Assembly: GCA_003574685.1 (NCBI GenBank)
Contig: QOCQ01000024.1
Span: 1-64,000 of the forward strand
Origin: Rhodospirillaceae bacterium SYSU D60007
GTDB taxonomy: Bacteria; Pseudomonadota; Alphaproteobacteria; Reyranellales; Reyranellaceae
Direction: 5' to 3'
DNA length: 64,000 nucleotides
The position numbers were made by a program, and so were the translations under genes. How positions within the stretch are numbered: position 1 is the stretch's first letter; the number at the start of each line of letters is the position of its first letter. The notes under the pieces are model-generated. The model was given only the letters and a program-made list of their open reading frames with translations, did no database searches and was not told where the DNA came from. Shown here piece by piece: positions 34,568 to 43,930 of this stretch.

Positions 34568-35812
34568 ATGGGTCGCGCAACGAGTCGTAGTGTACTGGCT
34601 GCGGGAGTGGCGGGTGGTCTCGTCGTTGCTGCCGCGACGGCGGCAGCACAACAGAAGGAGATCGTGATCGGCGCCCAGTGCGATCGCACAGGGCCGACGC
34701 TGATCGCGGGCGTGCCGATGTGCCCGGCATTCCATGACTACGTCAGCCTGGTCAACAAGACTGGCGGCGTCGAAGGCTACCGAATCCGGGTCAGCGAGAT
34801 TGACACCGAGTACAAGGTGCCGCAATCGGTCGAGGCCTACGAGCGGTTGAAGAAGGAAGGTGCCGTTTCGGTGCTCATCTGGGGCACGCCTGCAGTGCAG
34901 GCACTGACCCAGAAGCTGATGGAAGACAGGATCCCCGGCACTTCGCCCGGGTTCGGCCTCGCCGCCTCGGCCGACGGCAAACGCTATCCTTACCTGTTCC
35001 CGATCGCAGCGACTTACTGGTCCCAGACGGCTGCCGCGGTGAAGTTCGTGAAGGACAAGCTGGGCGGCAATCTCGCCGGCAAGAAGATCGCCTACATCTT
35101 CTATGACAACCCCGCCGGCCGCGAGCCGCTGCCTGTGCTCGAAGAGCTGCAACGGCTCGAGAAGTTCGAGCTCAAGATCTTCGCCGTGCCGGCGCCTGGC
35201 CTCGAAGTGGGCGCCCAGGTGCTGGATATTGCCCAGCGTTACCGCGCCGACTTCACCATCGCCCACCTGTTCGGGCGATCGCCATCAGTGACGATCAAGG
35301 AGTTCAAGCGGGTCGGCTATCCGCTCTCCAAGGTGGTTGCCTTCGTCTGGGCCTCGACCGACTCCGACATCGAGGCTGCTGGCGGCTTCGCCATGGCGGA
35401 AGGCTACTACACCATGCACTTTGCCGGCGTCGGCACCGACTACCCGGTCCTCAGGGATATCGCCGAGATGTACAAGGTGCAGGGCAAGGCGCCACCCCGC
35501 GAGATGCAGTCCTCGACCTTCTACAATCGCGGCCTCTTGTGGATGGCCCTCACCATCGAGGCGGTGCGCAATGCGGTGAAGGCCACGGGCGACAAGCCGC
35601 CGACCGGTGAGGACGTCAAGGTCGGGTTCGAGCAGATCAGCAAGTTGCCGATCGGCGATATCGCCCCGCCCTTGAAGATCACATCCGCCGACCACGAAGG
35701 CGGCGGCTGGGTGCAGATCTTCCAGGTCAGGAGCGGCAAGTTCCAGAAAGTCTCGGACTGGTACCGCGCCTACCCCGAGGTGATCGCCAAGGCGGTCAAG
35801 GAGGCAAAGTAG
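34568..35812 (+). CDS. ABC transporter substrate-binding protein (Leu/Ile/Val-type), liv operon
   Basis: This 414-residue LivK-like binding protein has a short signal peptide (S-V-L-A-A-G-V-A-G-G-L-V-V-A-A-A-T-A-A-A/Q, residues 8-27). The mature protein begins I-V-I-G-A-Q-C-D-R-T-G-P-T and has the two-lobed type I fold (G-T-P-A-V-Q-A; F-T-I-A-H-L-F-G-R). Aryl-acid binders of this family look alike, and the CoA ligase in the same operon makes an aromatic or hydroxycinnamate ligand plausible. GGGAGG precedes the ATG. The gap to livH is 84 bp. Confidence 0.9.
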   Translation: MGRATSRSVLAAGVAGGLVVAAATAAAQQKEIVIGAQCDRTGPTLIAGVPMCPAFHDYVSLVNKTGGVEGYRIRVSEIDTEYKVPQSVEAYERLKKEGAVSVLIWGTPAVQALTQKLMEDRIPGTSPGFGLAASADGKRYPYLFPIAATYWSQTAAAVKFVKDKLGGNLAGKKIAYIFYDNPAGREPLPVLEELQRLEKFELKIFAVPAPGLEVGAQVLDIAQRYRADFTIAHLFGRSPSVTIKEFKRVGYPLSKVVAFVWASTDSDIEAAGGFAMAEGYYTMHFAGVGTDYPVLRDIAEMYKVQGKAPPREMQSSTFYNRGLLWMALTIEAVRNAVKATGDKPPTGEDVKVGFEQISKLPIGDIAPPLKITSADHEGGGWVQIFQVRSGKFQKVSDWYRAYPEVIAKAVKEAK

Positions 35813-35896
35813 AAGAAGACGTCCCGGCATTGACAGTCGCTATCGGCAAAAGGCAAATGACGTAATTGCGTACCAGAATGCGAATAGCGGGAGGCA

Positions 35897-36784
35897 ATGC
35901 CGGACGATCCCGGACAGTTCGTCGTAACGCTGCTGCAGGCCATCGTCATGGGGCTCCTGACCGGCATGGTCTACGGCCTGATGGCGCTGGGCCTCTCCGT
36001 CATTTTCGGCGTGATGCGCGTAGTCAACTTCGCGCATGGCGAAATGATGGTTGTGGGTATGTACCTGGCATGGCTGGCGTTCGACCGGCTTGGCCTTGAC
36101 CCGATCGTCTCGCTACCCGCGGTCGCGGCCAGCCTGTTCGTCTTCGGCTACGCCCTTCAGCGCACGGTCATCAACCCCTTCATCGGCCTGCCGGAGCACA
36201 TGCAGTTCATGCTGCTCCTGGCGGTGGCCATCCTGCTCGTCAATGCGTGCCTTGCCATTGCCGGACCCGACACGCACGGCGTGCAGGTCGACTACATGTT
36301 CGACTCCTTCAACGTCGGGCCGCTCATCCTGGATGCAGTGCGCGTTTATGCAGCCATCGCGGCGCTGGTGGTGGCAGGCCTGCTCTGGCTCTTCTTCACG
36401 CGAACGCGGCCCGGCAAGGCGATTCGCGCCGCCGCCGACAATCACGTCGGCGCGCTGGTCGTCGGCCTGGATGTGAAACAGCTCTACGCGATGACCTTCG
36501 GCATTGGCGCGGCCTGCGTCGGCGCCTCGGGTGCGCTGATGCTGCTGATTGTACAGGTGCATCCGTTCCTCGCCATCGACTACACGCTGCTGGCCTTCGT
36601 CATCGTTATTGTCGGCGGGCTGGGCAGCATGTCCGGCGCGCTGGCCGGCGGACTGCTGATCGGCGTCTCGGAGGCCGTCGCGGGCGTGCTTCTGCAGCCA
36701 TCGCTCAAGAGCGTGTTCAGCTTCGGCCTTCTCATCATCGTCCTGCTGCTGCGCCCGCAGGGGCTGCTCGCGCGTCGCGCATGA
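35897..36784 (+). CDS. livH: Branched-chain-type ABC transporter permease LivH
   Basis: This 295-residue inner-membrane permease has about eight hydrophobic helices. The start segment G-L-L-T-G-M-V-Y-G-L-M-A-L-G-L-S-V-I-F-G-V-M-R-V-V-N-F-A-H-G-E is the family hallmark, and R-A-A-A-D-N-H-V-G-A is the coupling loop. It ends R-P-Q-G-L-L. The stop overlaps the livM ATG (ATGA). With LivM it forms the channel of the importer in the 34568-39258 operon. Confidence 0.93.
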   Translation: MPDDPGQFVVTLLQAIVMGLLTGMVYGLMALGLSVIFGVMRVVNFAHGEMMVVGMYLAWLAFDRLGLDPIVSLPAVAASLFVFGYALQRTVINPFIGLPEHMQFMLLLAVAILLVNACLAIAGPDTHGVQVDYMFDSFNVGPLILDAVRVYAAIAALVVAGLLWLFFTRTRPGKAIRAAADNHVGALVVGLDVKQLYAMTFGIGAACVGASGALMLLIVQVHPFLAIDYTLLAFVIVIVGGLGSMSGALAGGLLIGVSEAVAGVLLQPSLKSVFSFGLLIIVLLLRPQGLLARRA

Positions 36785-37827
36785 GGGCGGGTGGCGTCTG
36801 GCAGCGGCTTACGGAAGGCGTGCCGGCACGTGCGCTCGCCGCACTTGCTGTCCTTGCAGCCCTGCTGCTGGCAGCCCCCGTTCTGTCGCAATTGCTGCCG
36901 GCCGGCGACTACTGGCTCTCGATCCTGATCCTGATGGTCTACTTCGCGTACATTGGGCAGGCGTGGAACATCATGATGGGCTTCGCCGGCCAGCTTTCGC
37001 TGGGCCACGCGCTCTATCTGGGGCTGGGCGGCTACATCGCGGCGGCCCTCTACGCCAACCTGGGCGTAGGCCCCTGGCTGGGCGTCTTCGCCGCTGTCTG
37101 CATCGCCATGCTCGCGGGCGGGTTGATCGGCTATCTTGGTTTCCGCTTCTCGGTGGCGGGCGTCTATTTCGCCTTGCTCACCATCGCCTTCGCCGAGTTC
37201 ACGCGCATTCTCTTCGATCACTTCAAGTGGGTCGGCGCCTCGGGTGGGCTCTTCCTCAAGGTCGAACCCGAAGGCAGCCCGTTCAATCTCCAGGGCAGCC
37301 CGGTTCTCTTCTACTACGTGATCCTCGTGCTGGCGGCATTGGCGTTCGTGTTCTGCCGCTGGCTGCTGACGGGCCGGCTTGGCTACTACTGGCTTGCCAT
37401 CCGCGAGGATCCCGAGGCAGCGCAGGCCGCCGGCATCAATGTGTTCCGCTACAAGATGCTGGCGGTGCTTATCTCCTCGGGGCTGACGGCGCTGGGGGGC
37501 GTGTGGTCGGCCTTTTACTACAAGAACCTGTTCCCCGAATCGGCCTTCTCCATGGGGCGCTCGATCGAGGTGACGCTGGCACCCATCATTGGTGGCCTGG
37601 GCACGCTCGTCGGCCCGATTCTCGGATCCGCGCTACTCGTAGGACTAGGGGATCTTTTCACCACCATGGCAGAACGCCTTGCCGAGTACGGCATCAAGGC
37701 CGGCGGGCTGAAGCAGATCGGCTATGGCGTAGCCCTGCTGCTGATCGTGATGTTCAGGCGTGAAGGTGTGTGGCCCTGGCTTGCGCACTGGCTTGGCTTC
37801 GACCGACACCGGGAGAACCAACCGTGA
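36781..37827 (+). CDS. livM: Branched-chain-type ABC transporter permease LivM
   Basis: This 348-residue permease partner of LivH has helices throughout. Q-A-W-N-I-M-M-G-F-A-G-Q-L-S-L-G-H-A and the coupling loop A-I-R-E-D-P-E-A-A-Q-A-A-G-I-N are standard for LivM. A-P-I-I-G-G-L-G-T-L-V-G-P-I-L-G is also conserved. It starts inside the livH stop and overlaps the livG GTG by 4 bp, so the three genes are translationally coupled. Confidence 0.93.
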   Translation: MRAGGVWQRLTEGVPARALAALAVLAALLLAAPVLSQLLPAGDYWLSILILMVYFAYIGQAWNIMMGFAGQLSLGHALYLGLGGYIAAALYANLGVGPWLGVFAAVCIAMLAGGLIGYLGFRFSVAGVYFALLTIAFAEFTRILFDHFKWVGASGGLFLKVEPEGSPFNLQGSPVLFYYVILVLAALAFVFCRWLLTGRLGYYWLAIREDPEAAQAAGINVFRYKMLAVLISSGLTALGGVWSAFYYKNLFPESAFSMGRSIEVTLAPIIGGLGTLVGPILGSALLVGLGDLFTTMAERLAEYGIKAGGLKQIGYGVALLLIVMFRREGVWPWLAHWLGFDRHRENQP

Positions 37828-38552
37828 GCGGGGCCCATCTGGCGGTGCGCAATATCGGCAAGAGCTTTCGCGGCCTGCGAGCGGTGAATGATGTCGCCTT
37901 CGATGTTCCGGCTGGCGCGATACACGCGCTGATCGGCCCCAACGGCGCAGGGAAAACGACCTGCTTCAACATGATCGCGGGCGTGTACCCGCCCGATGGC
38001 GGCACCATCTTGCTCGATGAACATTCCATCGCGGGACTGCGGCCGGACCAGATTTGCGCGGCCGGGGTCGGCCGGACTTTCCAGATCGTCCGACCATTCA
38101 TGGGGCTGACGGTCGAGGAAAACGTCACCATTGGCGCGCTGGCGCATTGTCGGCATGTGCCGGAGGCTCGCGCCCTGGCGCGTGAACTGCTGGAGGAGCT
38201 GGGACTCGGCGACCGTCGCACAGCACGCGCCGCCAGTCTCACGCTGCCCGATCGCAAGCGGCTGGAGGTGGCACGCGCCCTTGCCACCCGGCCCCGGCTG
38301 CTATTGCTGGACGAGGTGATGGCCGGCCTGCGGCCGACGGAAACCGACCAGATGGTGGCGTTCCTGAAGGAGCTGAATGCCCGCACGGGTGTGACCATCC
38401 TGCTGATCGAGCATGTGATGCGCGCGGTCATGGCCCTCTCCCAGCATATCGTGGTGCTGCATCACGGCGAGAAAATCGCGGAAGGAAGGCCGGAGGACGT
38501 CACTCGCGATCCCGCCGTACTCGACGTCTATCTCGGCCAGGAGGTGCACTGA
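37824..38552 (+). CDS. livG: Branched-chain-type ABC transporter ATP-binding protein LivG
   Basis: This 242-residue ATPase has Walker A G-P-N-G-A-G-K-T-T at 38-46. The signature reads S-L-T-L-P-D-R-K-R-L-E rather than LSGGQ, a variant I recall in many LivG homologues. Walker B is L-L-L-L-D-E-V, with the switch His in I-E-H-V-M-R. The GTG start at 37824 is in a GTGA overlap with livM and is favoured over the in-frame ATG at 37770 inside livM. It is separated from livF by 1 bp. Confidence 0.92.
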   Translation: MSGAHLAVRNIGKSFRGLRAVNDVAFDVPAGAIHALIGPNGAGKTTCFNMIAGVYPPDGGTILLDEHSIAGLRPDQICAAGVGRTFQIVRPFMGLTVEENVTIGALAHCRHVPEARALARELLEELGLGDRRTARAASLTLPDRKRLEVARALATRPRLLLLDEVMAGLRPTETDQMVAFLKELNARTGVTILLIEHVMRAVMALSQHIVVLHHGEKIAEGRPEDVTRDPAVLDVYLGQEVH

Positions 38553-38553
38553 C

Positions 38554-39258
38554 ATGCTCGACGTGGCCGGGCTCGATCTGCACTACGGCGATGCCCAGGC
38601 CCTGGCGGGTGTTTCGTTGCACGCCGAGGCTGGCGAGATTGTCGTGATTGTCGGCGCCAACGGTGCGGGCAAGAGCTCGCTGATCCGTACCATTCACGGC
38701 ATGCAGCAGCCGTCTGCCGGCCGCATCATCTTCGACGGAGAGGATGTCACCGGCTATCCGAGCCACGCGGTGGTGGAACGTGGCATCGGACAGGTGGCGG
38801 AAGGCCGCCAGGTGTTTCCCAACCTGACGGTGCTTGAGAATCTGGAAATGGGTGCCGCACCGCGCAGGGCGCGGGCATCCGAGAAAGCGACGCTGGAGCG
38901 GGTGTTCACGATGTTCCCGCGCCTGGGAGAACGGCGGCGGCAGGCCGCCGGCACGCTCTCCGGGGGCGAGCAGCAGATGCTGGCGATCGGCCGCTGCCTC
39001 ATGGGCCAACCCCGGCTCATCATGTTTGACGAGCCGTCGCTGGGCCTGTCGCCTGCCATGACCCAGGAGGTCTTCCGCGTCGTACGCCAGCTCCACGCCG
39101 AGGGGCTGACCATCCTGCTGGTGGAGCAGAATGTCATGGCGTCGCTGAAACTGGCCGATCGTGCCTATGTGCTGGAGAATGGCCGTATCGTGCTGAGCGG
39201 TACGGGACCTGAACTGCTGGACAATGATGGCGTGCGTCAGGCGTATCTGGGTTTGTAG
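38554..39258 (+). CDS. livF: Branched-chain-type ABC transporter ATP-binding protein LivF
   Basis: This 234-residue ATPase has Walker A G-A-N-G-A-G-K-S-S at 34-42, a canonical signature L-S-G-G-E-Q-Q-M-L-A-I-G-R and Walker B L-I-M-F-D-E-P-S-L-G-L. V-E-Q-N-V replaces the usual switch His by Gln, as is normal in LivF. It pairs with LivG. The next gene, a CoA ligase, begins 25 bp later on the same strand, so the transporter and ligase are probably one transcript. Confidence 0.93.
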   Translation: MLDVAGLDLHYGDAQALAGVSLHAEAGEIVVIVGANGAGKSSLIRTIHGMQQPSAGRIIFDGEDVTGYPSHAVVERGIGQVAEGRQVFPNLTVLENLEMGAAPRRARASEKATLERVFTMFPRLGERRRQAAGTLSGGEQQMLAIGRCLMGQPRLIMFDEPSLGLSPAMTQEVFRVVRQLHAEGLTILLVEQNVMASLKLADRAYVLENGRIVLSGTGPELLDNDGVRQAYLGL

Positions 39259-39283
39259 GAAGAGCTTGCTGGAGTGACAGCAC

Positions 39284-41176
39284 ATGTCGTTGCCGGATCG
39301 CGTAGCCGTACTGGCCGCACCTCTTGCCGAGATTGATCTTGCGCCACCGGCGGTCATTGCCGAGCGGCGGCCGGACGGTTCGTTGCTGCTTCGCTCACCC
39401 ACGCCGCTGGCGGATTGGGCGCGCTCGATACCGGACCTGCTGCACCAGCGGGCGCGCGACAGCGGCGAACGCGTATTTCTAGCCGAGCGCACCGCCAACG
39501 GGAGCTGGCGACGCATCACCTACGCGGAGACAGCGCACGCGGTCCGGCGCATAGCCTCGGCGCTGCTGGCGCGCGGCTGCACGACCGAACAGCCGGTATC
39601 GATTCTCTCCGGCAATTCCATCGACCATGCACTGATCGCGCTGGGCGCCATGGAAGCCGGCGTGCCGGTGGCGCCGGTATCGACCGCCTATTCGCTGATG
39701 TCGCAGGATTTCGGCAAGCTGCTTCATGTCGTGCGCCTGCTCACACCGCGCCTGATTTTCGTCGACGACGGGGCGCCCTATCGCCAGGCGTTGCTGGCGT
39801 TGCGCGACGCCGGCCTGCTCGAAGGCGTGGAGGTCGTCGTGGGCCGGAACCTGCCGGCAGAACTTGCCACGACGCCGTTTGCCGCGCTGCAGGCCGCGCC
39901 CCCGGACGAGCGGGCGCTGGACGCGGCCTTCGCGGCGATCACCCCGGAGACCATCGCCAAGATCCTGTTCACATCAGGATCAACCGGCCTGCCGAAAGGT
40001 GTCATCAACACACATCGCATGATGTGCTCCAACCAGCAGGCGATCGCGCAGACGTTCCGCTTTCTGGGCCGTGGCAAGCCACCGGTCCTGCTCGACTGGC
40101 TGCCGTGGAATCACACCTTTGCCGGCAATCACGACTTCAACATGCTCCTGTTCCATGGTGGCACGTACGTCATCGACGAAGGCAAGCCTGCACCCGGCCT
40201 GATCGAGCGCACGATCGCGAACCTGCGGGAGATAGCGCCAACGCTCTATCTGAACGTGCCGCGCGGCTTCGACATGGTGATCCCCTACCTTGAACGGGAC
40301 GCCGGTCTGCGCGACCACTTTTTCAGCCGGCTCGATTTCGTGCTCTATGCCGGAGCCGCATTGCCACAGCACCTGTGGGAACGGCTGGAAGCGCTCTCCG
40401 TAGCGGCCACCGGCCGCCGGGTCATGATGGTGTCGGCATGGGGGTCCACCGAAACGGCGCCCTGCGCCACGGCGGTACATTGGCCAGTCGAGAGCGCCGG
40501 CATCATCGGCCTGCCCATCCCCGGTACCGAGATCCTGCTGACGCCGAATGCCAACAAGATGGAGCTGCGCGTCCGCGGACCCAACGTGACGCCCGGATAC
40601 TGGCGCGATGCCGAGAAGACCCGCGAAGCGTTCGATAGCGAAGGCTTCTATCGCATCGGTGACGCCGGCCGGCTGTATGATCCCGCCGATCCCGCCAAAG
40701 GAATCCTCTTCGACGGCCGCGTGGCGGAGGACTTCAAGCTCTCGTCGGGAACCTGGGTGCATGTCGGCGGCTTGCGGGTGGCCGCCATCGCTGCTGCAGC
40801 GCCGGTCATCCAGGACTGCGTCGTTACCGGGCAGGACCGTGACGATATCGGCCTGCTCGTATTTCCCAATCCCGCCGGCTGCGCATCGCTTTGTCCCGAC
40901 GCGAAGCCAGGAGCGACGCTCACCGAGCTGACGGCGCGGCCCGAGGTGCGCCAGCGCCTCGCCGAGGGACTGGCGGCGCACAACCGCGCGCAGCCCGGCA
41001 GTTCCACCCGCATCGCCCGGGTCAGGGTGCTCACCACGCCGCCCGGCATCGATGCCAACGAGATCACGGACAAGGGCTACATCAACCAGCGCGCCGTGCT
41101 GGAACACCGTGCCCATGAAGTTGCACGCCTGTATGCCGAGACACCCGGACCCGAGGTGATTATTGTAGGCACATGA
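39284..41176 (+). CDS. AMP-dependent acyl-CoA synthetase, feruloyl-CoA synthetase-like
   Basis: This 630-residue adenylating enzyme would activate a carboxylic acid as its CoA thioester. The AMP-binding P-loop is F-T-S-G-S-T-G-L-P-K-G (229-239), with W-G-S-T-E-T and the hinge Y-R-I-G-D-A. The layout, with G-N-S-I-D-H, W-L-P-W-N-H-T-F-A-G-N-H and a C-terminal lysine in E-I-T-D-K-G-Y-I-N-Q, is that of the feruloyl-CoA synthetase group and its long C-terminal variant. It follows livHMGF and overlaps the cyclase gene by 4 bp (ATGA). The natural acid is not determined; an aryl or arylpropanoid acid is likely. Confidence 0.85.
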   Translation: MSLPDRVAVLAAPLAEIDLAPPAVIAERRPDGSLLLRSPTPLADWARSIPDLLHQRARDSGERVFLAERTANGSWRRITYAETAHAVRRIASALLARGCTTEQPVSILSGNSIDHALIALGAMEAGVPVAPVSTAYSLMSQDFGKLLHVVRLLTPRLIFVDDGAPYRQALLALRDAGLLEGVEVVVGRNLPAELATTPFAALQAAPPDERALDAAFAAITPETIAKILFTSGSTGLPKGVINTHRMMCSNQQAIAQTFRFLGRGKPPVLLDWLPWNHTFAGNHDFNMLLFHGGTYVIDEGKPAPGLIERTIANLREIAPTLYLNVPRGFDMVIPYLERDAGLRDHFFSRLDFVLYAGAALPQHLWERLEALSVAATGRRVMMVSAWGSTETAPCATAVHWPVESAGIIGLPIPGTEILLTPNANKMELRVRGPNVTPGYWRDAEKTREAFDSEGFYRIGDAGRLYDPADPAKGILFDGRVAEDFKLSSGTWVHVGGLRVAAIAAAAPVIQDCVVTGQDRDDIGLLVFPNPAGCASLCPDAKPGATLTELTARPEVRQRLAEGLAAHNRAQPGSSTRIARVRVLTTPPGIDANEITDKGYINQRAVLEHRAHEVARLYAETPGPEVIIVGT

Positions 41177-42675
41177 GCGAGCTGCCCGTGCCGTCTGCAT
41201 CCGAAGTTGCTGCGATCCGGCTGCGCTACTTCACGATGGTGGCGTCGGTCTTCGTCATTGACATGGCTATGACGACACTGTTCTCCGCGATCTCCGGCCA
41301 GTGGCAGTGGATGCCGCGAAATGTTGTCTCCTCGATGGTGGCACTTCTCCTGCTGAATTTCCTGCAGGCGCGCTACCTTTTGGCGCCCGTCGACCGCTTC
41401 CTGAACGGCAAGGGCCGCTTTGAGGATATCCAGCGGCGACTGACGCAGTTGCCGATCCTGACGGCCCGCAATGTCGGCCTGCTAACGCTCGCGCTGTGGA
41501 CTTTCCGTTTCCACGTACCGGTTTTCATGCCGGGGCATTTGCCGGATGCACCGCTGGCGGATTCGATCAGCACGATCGTGCTGGTCAGCTTCTTCTTCTT
41601 TACGTACACCTACTTCCTGGTCAGCGACTATCTGGCGAAGCTCTGTGTCTTTCTGTTCCGGCACTACGGAAGGAACCTGGAGCTCTATTTCGGCAGCTAC
41701 GCACGCAAACTGGCGGTCGCGCTGTTCGTTGTTGCCGTCCTGCCGCTGGCGGCGATCGTCATCGACATGTACAGCTACGGGGGAGAAGCGCTCCGCACCG
41801 AAGTCCTGGTTGACGTCGTGGACTCGCTGCTGGCCATGGCTGTGGCGACCTATTTCGTGGTTCGCAGCCTGCTGCGGCCCGTACGGATCCTCACGCGGGG
41901 CATGGCCGATGTGACAAAGGGAGACCTCACCGTCAGGTTGCCGGTAACGTCAAACGACGAGATCGGCCAGCTCACCAGCACTTTCAACCGCATGGTCGAG
42001 GGGCTGCGGGACCGCGAGCGAATCCGCGAAACGTTCGGCAAGTACGTCAGCGCCAGTGTCGCCAATGCCCTGATCGAGCAGACGCGCGATGGCGTGATCC
42101 GCGCCGAGGCGCGCGAAGCGACCGTGCTGTTCACCGACATCGACGGTTTCACCGGCATCGCCGAATGGCTGCCGGCCGAGACTCTGGTGACGGCAGTGAA
42201 CGAGTACCTTGAGCTGATCCTGGGGCCCATCCAGCGTTACGGCGGGGTGGTCAACAACTTTATTGGCGATGGCCTGCTGGTCAGCTTCAACCTGCCGCTT
42301 GCCAATCCTGACCATGCCAACGCCGCCGTCGCGGCCGCCATCGAGATCAGTCGCCTCGTATCGGGCCGCACCTTCGCGGGCGGCGTTGCCTTTGGCACCC
42401 GCATCGGTATCAACACCGGCACGGTGATCGGCGGCACCGTCGGCGCGGGTGACCGGCTGAGCTATACCCTGCTGGGCGATCCGGTGAACACCGCGGCGCG
42501 CCTTCAGGAGCTGAACAAGGCGCACGGCACGCGCATCCTGGTATCGGACGCCACCCGGCAGCGCTGCGGCGAGCGGTTTGCCTTTAGAAGCATTGGCACT
42601 GTCAGCGTGCGCGGACGTGCCGAACCCGCCACGATCTATAGCTGTGGCGAGCACCAAGCCGTCGCTGCCGCGTAG
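41173..42675 (+). CDS. Membrane-bound adenylate/guanylate cyclase with HAMP domain (class III)
   Basis: This 500-residue signalling enzyme makes a cyclic nucleotide, most likely cAMP. The N-terminus has about six hydrophobic helices (within 16-225), so it may sense a membrane or small-molecule signal. The HAMP linker (about 228-280) ends in T-S-T-F-N-R-M-V-E-G-L. The cyclase domain (about 300-490) has both metal Asp residues, D322 (F-T-D-I-D-G-F) and D366 (I-G-D-G-L), and N-T-A-A-R for catalysis. The ATG overlaps the CoA ligase stop. An uptake-activation operon with its own cyclase is unusual and suggests feedback on aromatic uptake. Confidence 0.88.
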   Translation: MSELPVPSASEVAAIRLRYFTMVASVFVIDMAMTTLFSAISGQWQWMPRNVVSSMVALLLLNFLQARYLLAPVDRFLNGKGRFEDIQRRLTQLPILTARNVGLLTLALWTFRFHVPVFMPGHLPDAPLADSISTIVLVSFFFFTYTYFLVSDYLAKLCVFLFRHYGRNLELYFGSYARKLAVALFVVAVLPLAAIVIDMYSYGGEALRTEVLVDVVDSLLAMAVATYFVVRSLLRPVRILTRGMADVTKGDLTVRLPVTSNDEIGQLTSTFNRMVEGLRDRERIRETFGKYVSASVANALIEQTRDGVIRAEAREATVLFTDIDGFTGIAEWLPAETLVTAVNEYLELILGPIQRYGGVVNNFIGDGLLVSFNLPLANPDHANAAVAAAIEISRLVSGRTFAGGVAFGTRIGINTGTVIGGTVGAGDRLSYTLLGDPVNTAARLQELNKAHGTRILVSDATRQRCGERFAFRSIGTVSVRGRAEPATIYSCGEHQAVAAA

Positions 42676-42703
42676 GCGCCCACGTTGTTCCATGAGAGTC
42701 TCC

Positions 42704-43909
42704 ATGCCGCTTGATCTCAGCCCCGACCAGAAAGACCTTCAGGCCCGTGCACGCGAACTGGCGCGCGGCCCTGTTTCCGAACGTGCTGCCGACGTCGATC
42801 GCACCGAGCAGTACCCCTGGGACAACGTCACGTTGCTCAAGGAGGCGGGCCTTCTGGGGTTGACCATTCCCTCGCGCTACGGCGGTCGCGATGGAAGCTG
42901 GCTGGACGCCGTGCTGGTGATCGAGGCGCTGTCGGCCGCCTGCGCCGTCACCGGCCGCATTGCTGTTGAAACCAACATGGGCGCCATCAGCGCGGTGATG
43001 GCCTATGGCTCGGAAGAGCAGAAACGCCTGGCGGCAGACATGGTGCTGGCAGGCGACAAGCCCGCGATCTGCATTACCGAGCCCGAGGCCGGATCCGACG
43101 CCAACGCGATGACCACGCGTGCCGAGCGGCGCGGCAATCGCTACGTCGTCAATGGCCGCAAGCACTGGATCACCGGCGGCGGTGTCTCACGCCTGCATCT
43201 AATCTTTGCGCGCGTTTTCGATGCACAGGGCAACGAAGAAGGTATTGGCGGTTTCCTTGCCATCCGCGACGAGACGCCGGGGCTCAGGATCGTACGGCGC
43301 GAACCCACCATGGGCCTGCGCGGCATTCCCGAAGCCGAGATCGCCTTCGAGGACATGGAGCTGCCGCCCTCGGCATTGGTGATGCCGCCGCGCGGGCTCA
43401 GGAAAGGCTTTGCCGACCTGATGACCGCCTATAACAGCCAGCGGGTCGGCGCCGCGACGGTGGCGCTGGGGATCGCGCAGGGCGCGTATGACCTGGCACT
43501 GAACTGGTCCGAAGAGCGCGAGCAATTCGGCCGACCCATCAACGAGTTCCAGGGCCTCCAGTGGAAGCTGGCCGACATGTCGATCCGGCTCGCCGCCTCG
43601 CAGGCGCTGGTCTACAAGGCGGCGCGCAGCGGCGAAGGCGGCTTTCCCGACATGCTGCTGGCCGCGCAGGCCAAGATCTTCACCGCCGAATCCGCGATCC
43701 AGACCGTCAACGACGCGCTGCAGTTCTTCGGCGCGCGCGGCTATTCGCGCAACGTGCCGCTGGAGCGCATGGCACGTGACGTACGCATGTTCACCATCGG
43801 CGGCGGCACGGCCGAGGTCCTGCGCAACGTGGTGGCCGGCGCGATCCTCGGCAAGAAGCTGCCCCAGACGCGGGACGGCTGGACGAAGGCAGTCGGCGAC
43901 TGGAGATGA
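42704..43909 (+). CDS. Acyl-CoA dehydrogenase family protein
   Basis: This 401-residue FAD enzyme carries I-T-E-P-E-A-G-S-D-A, K-H-W-I-T-G-G-G and R-E-Q-F-G-R-P-I-N-E-F-Q. The base is probably E371 (G-G-G-T-A-E-V-L-R-N). It is unlike the AtuD pair. The ATG at 42704 has GAGAG in front; 42692 is an in-frame alternative with a poorer site. It comes 28 bp after the cyclase and is likely the last gene of the liv-ligase-cyclase run, where it would dehydrogenate the CoA ester made by the ligase, for instance a phenylpropanoid or cyclic acid. Confidence 0.87.
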   Translation: MPLDLSPDQKDLQARARELARGPVSERAADVDRTEQYPWDNVTLLKEAGLLGLTIPSRYGGRDGSWLDAVLVIEALSAACAVTGRIAVETNMGAISAVMAYGSEEQKRLAADMVLAGDKPAICITEPEAGSDANAMTTRAERRGNRYVVNGRKHWITGGGVSRLHLIFARVFDAQGNEEGIGGFLAIRDETPGLRIVRREPTMGLRGIPEAEIAFEDMELPPSALVMPPRGLRKGFADLMTAYNSQRVGAATVALGIAQGAYDLALNWSEEREQFGRPINEFQGLQWKLADMSIRLAASQALVYKAARSGEGGFPDMLLAAQAKIFTAESAIQTVNDALQFFGARGYSRNVPLERMARDVRMFTIGGGTAEVLRNVVAGAILGKKLPQTRDGWTKAVGDWR

Positions 43910-43930
43910 GGCCTGGCGCCGATTTCCTTT

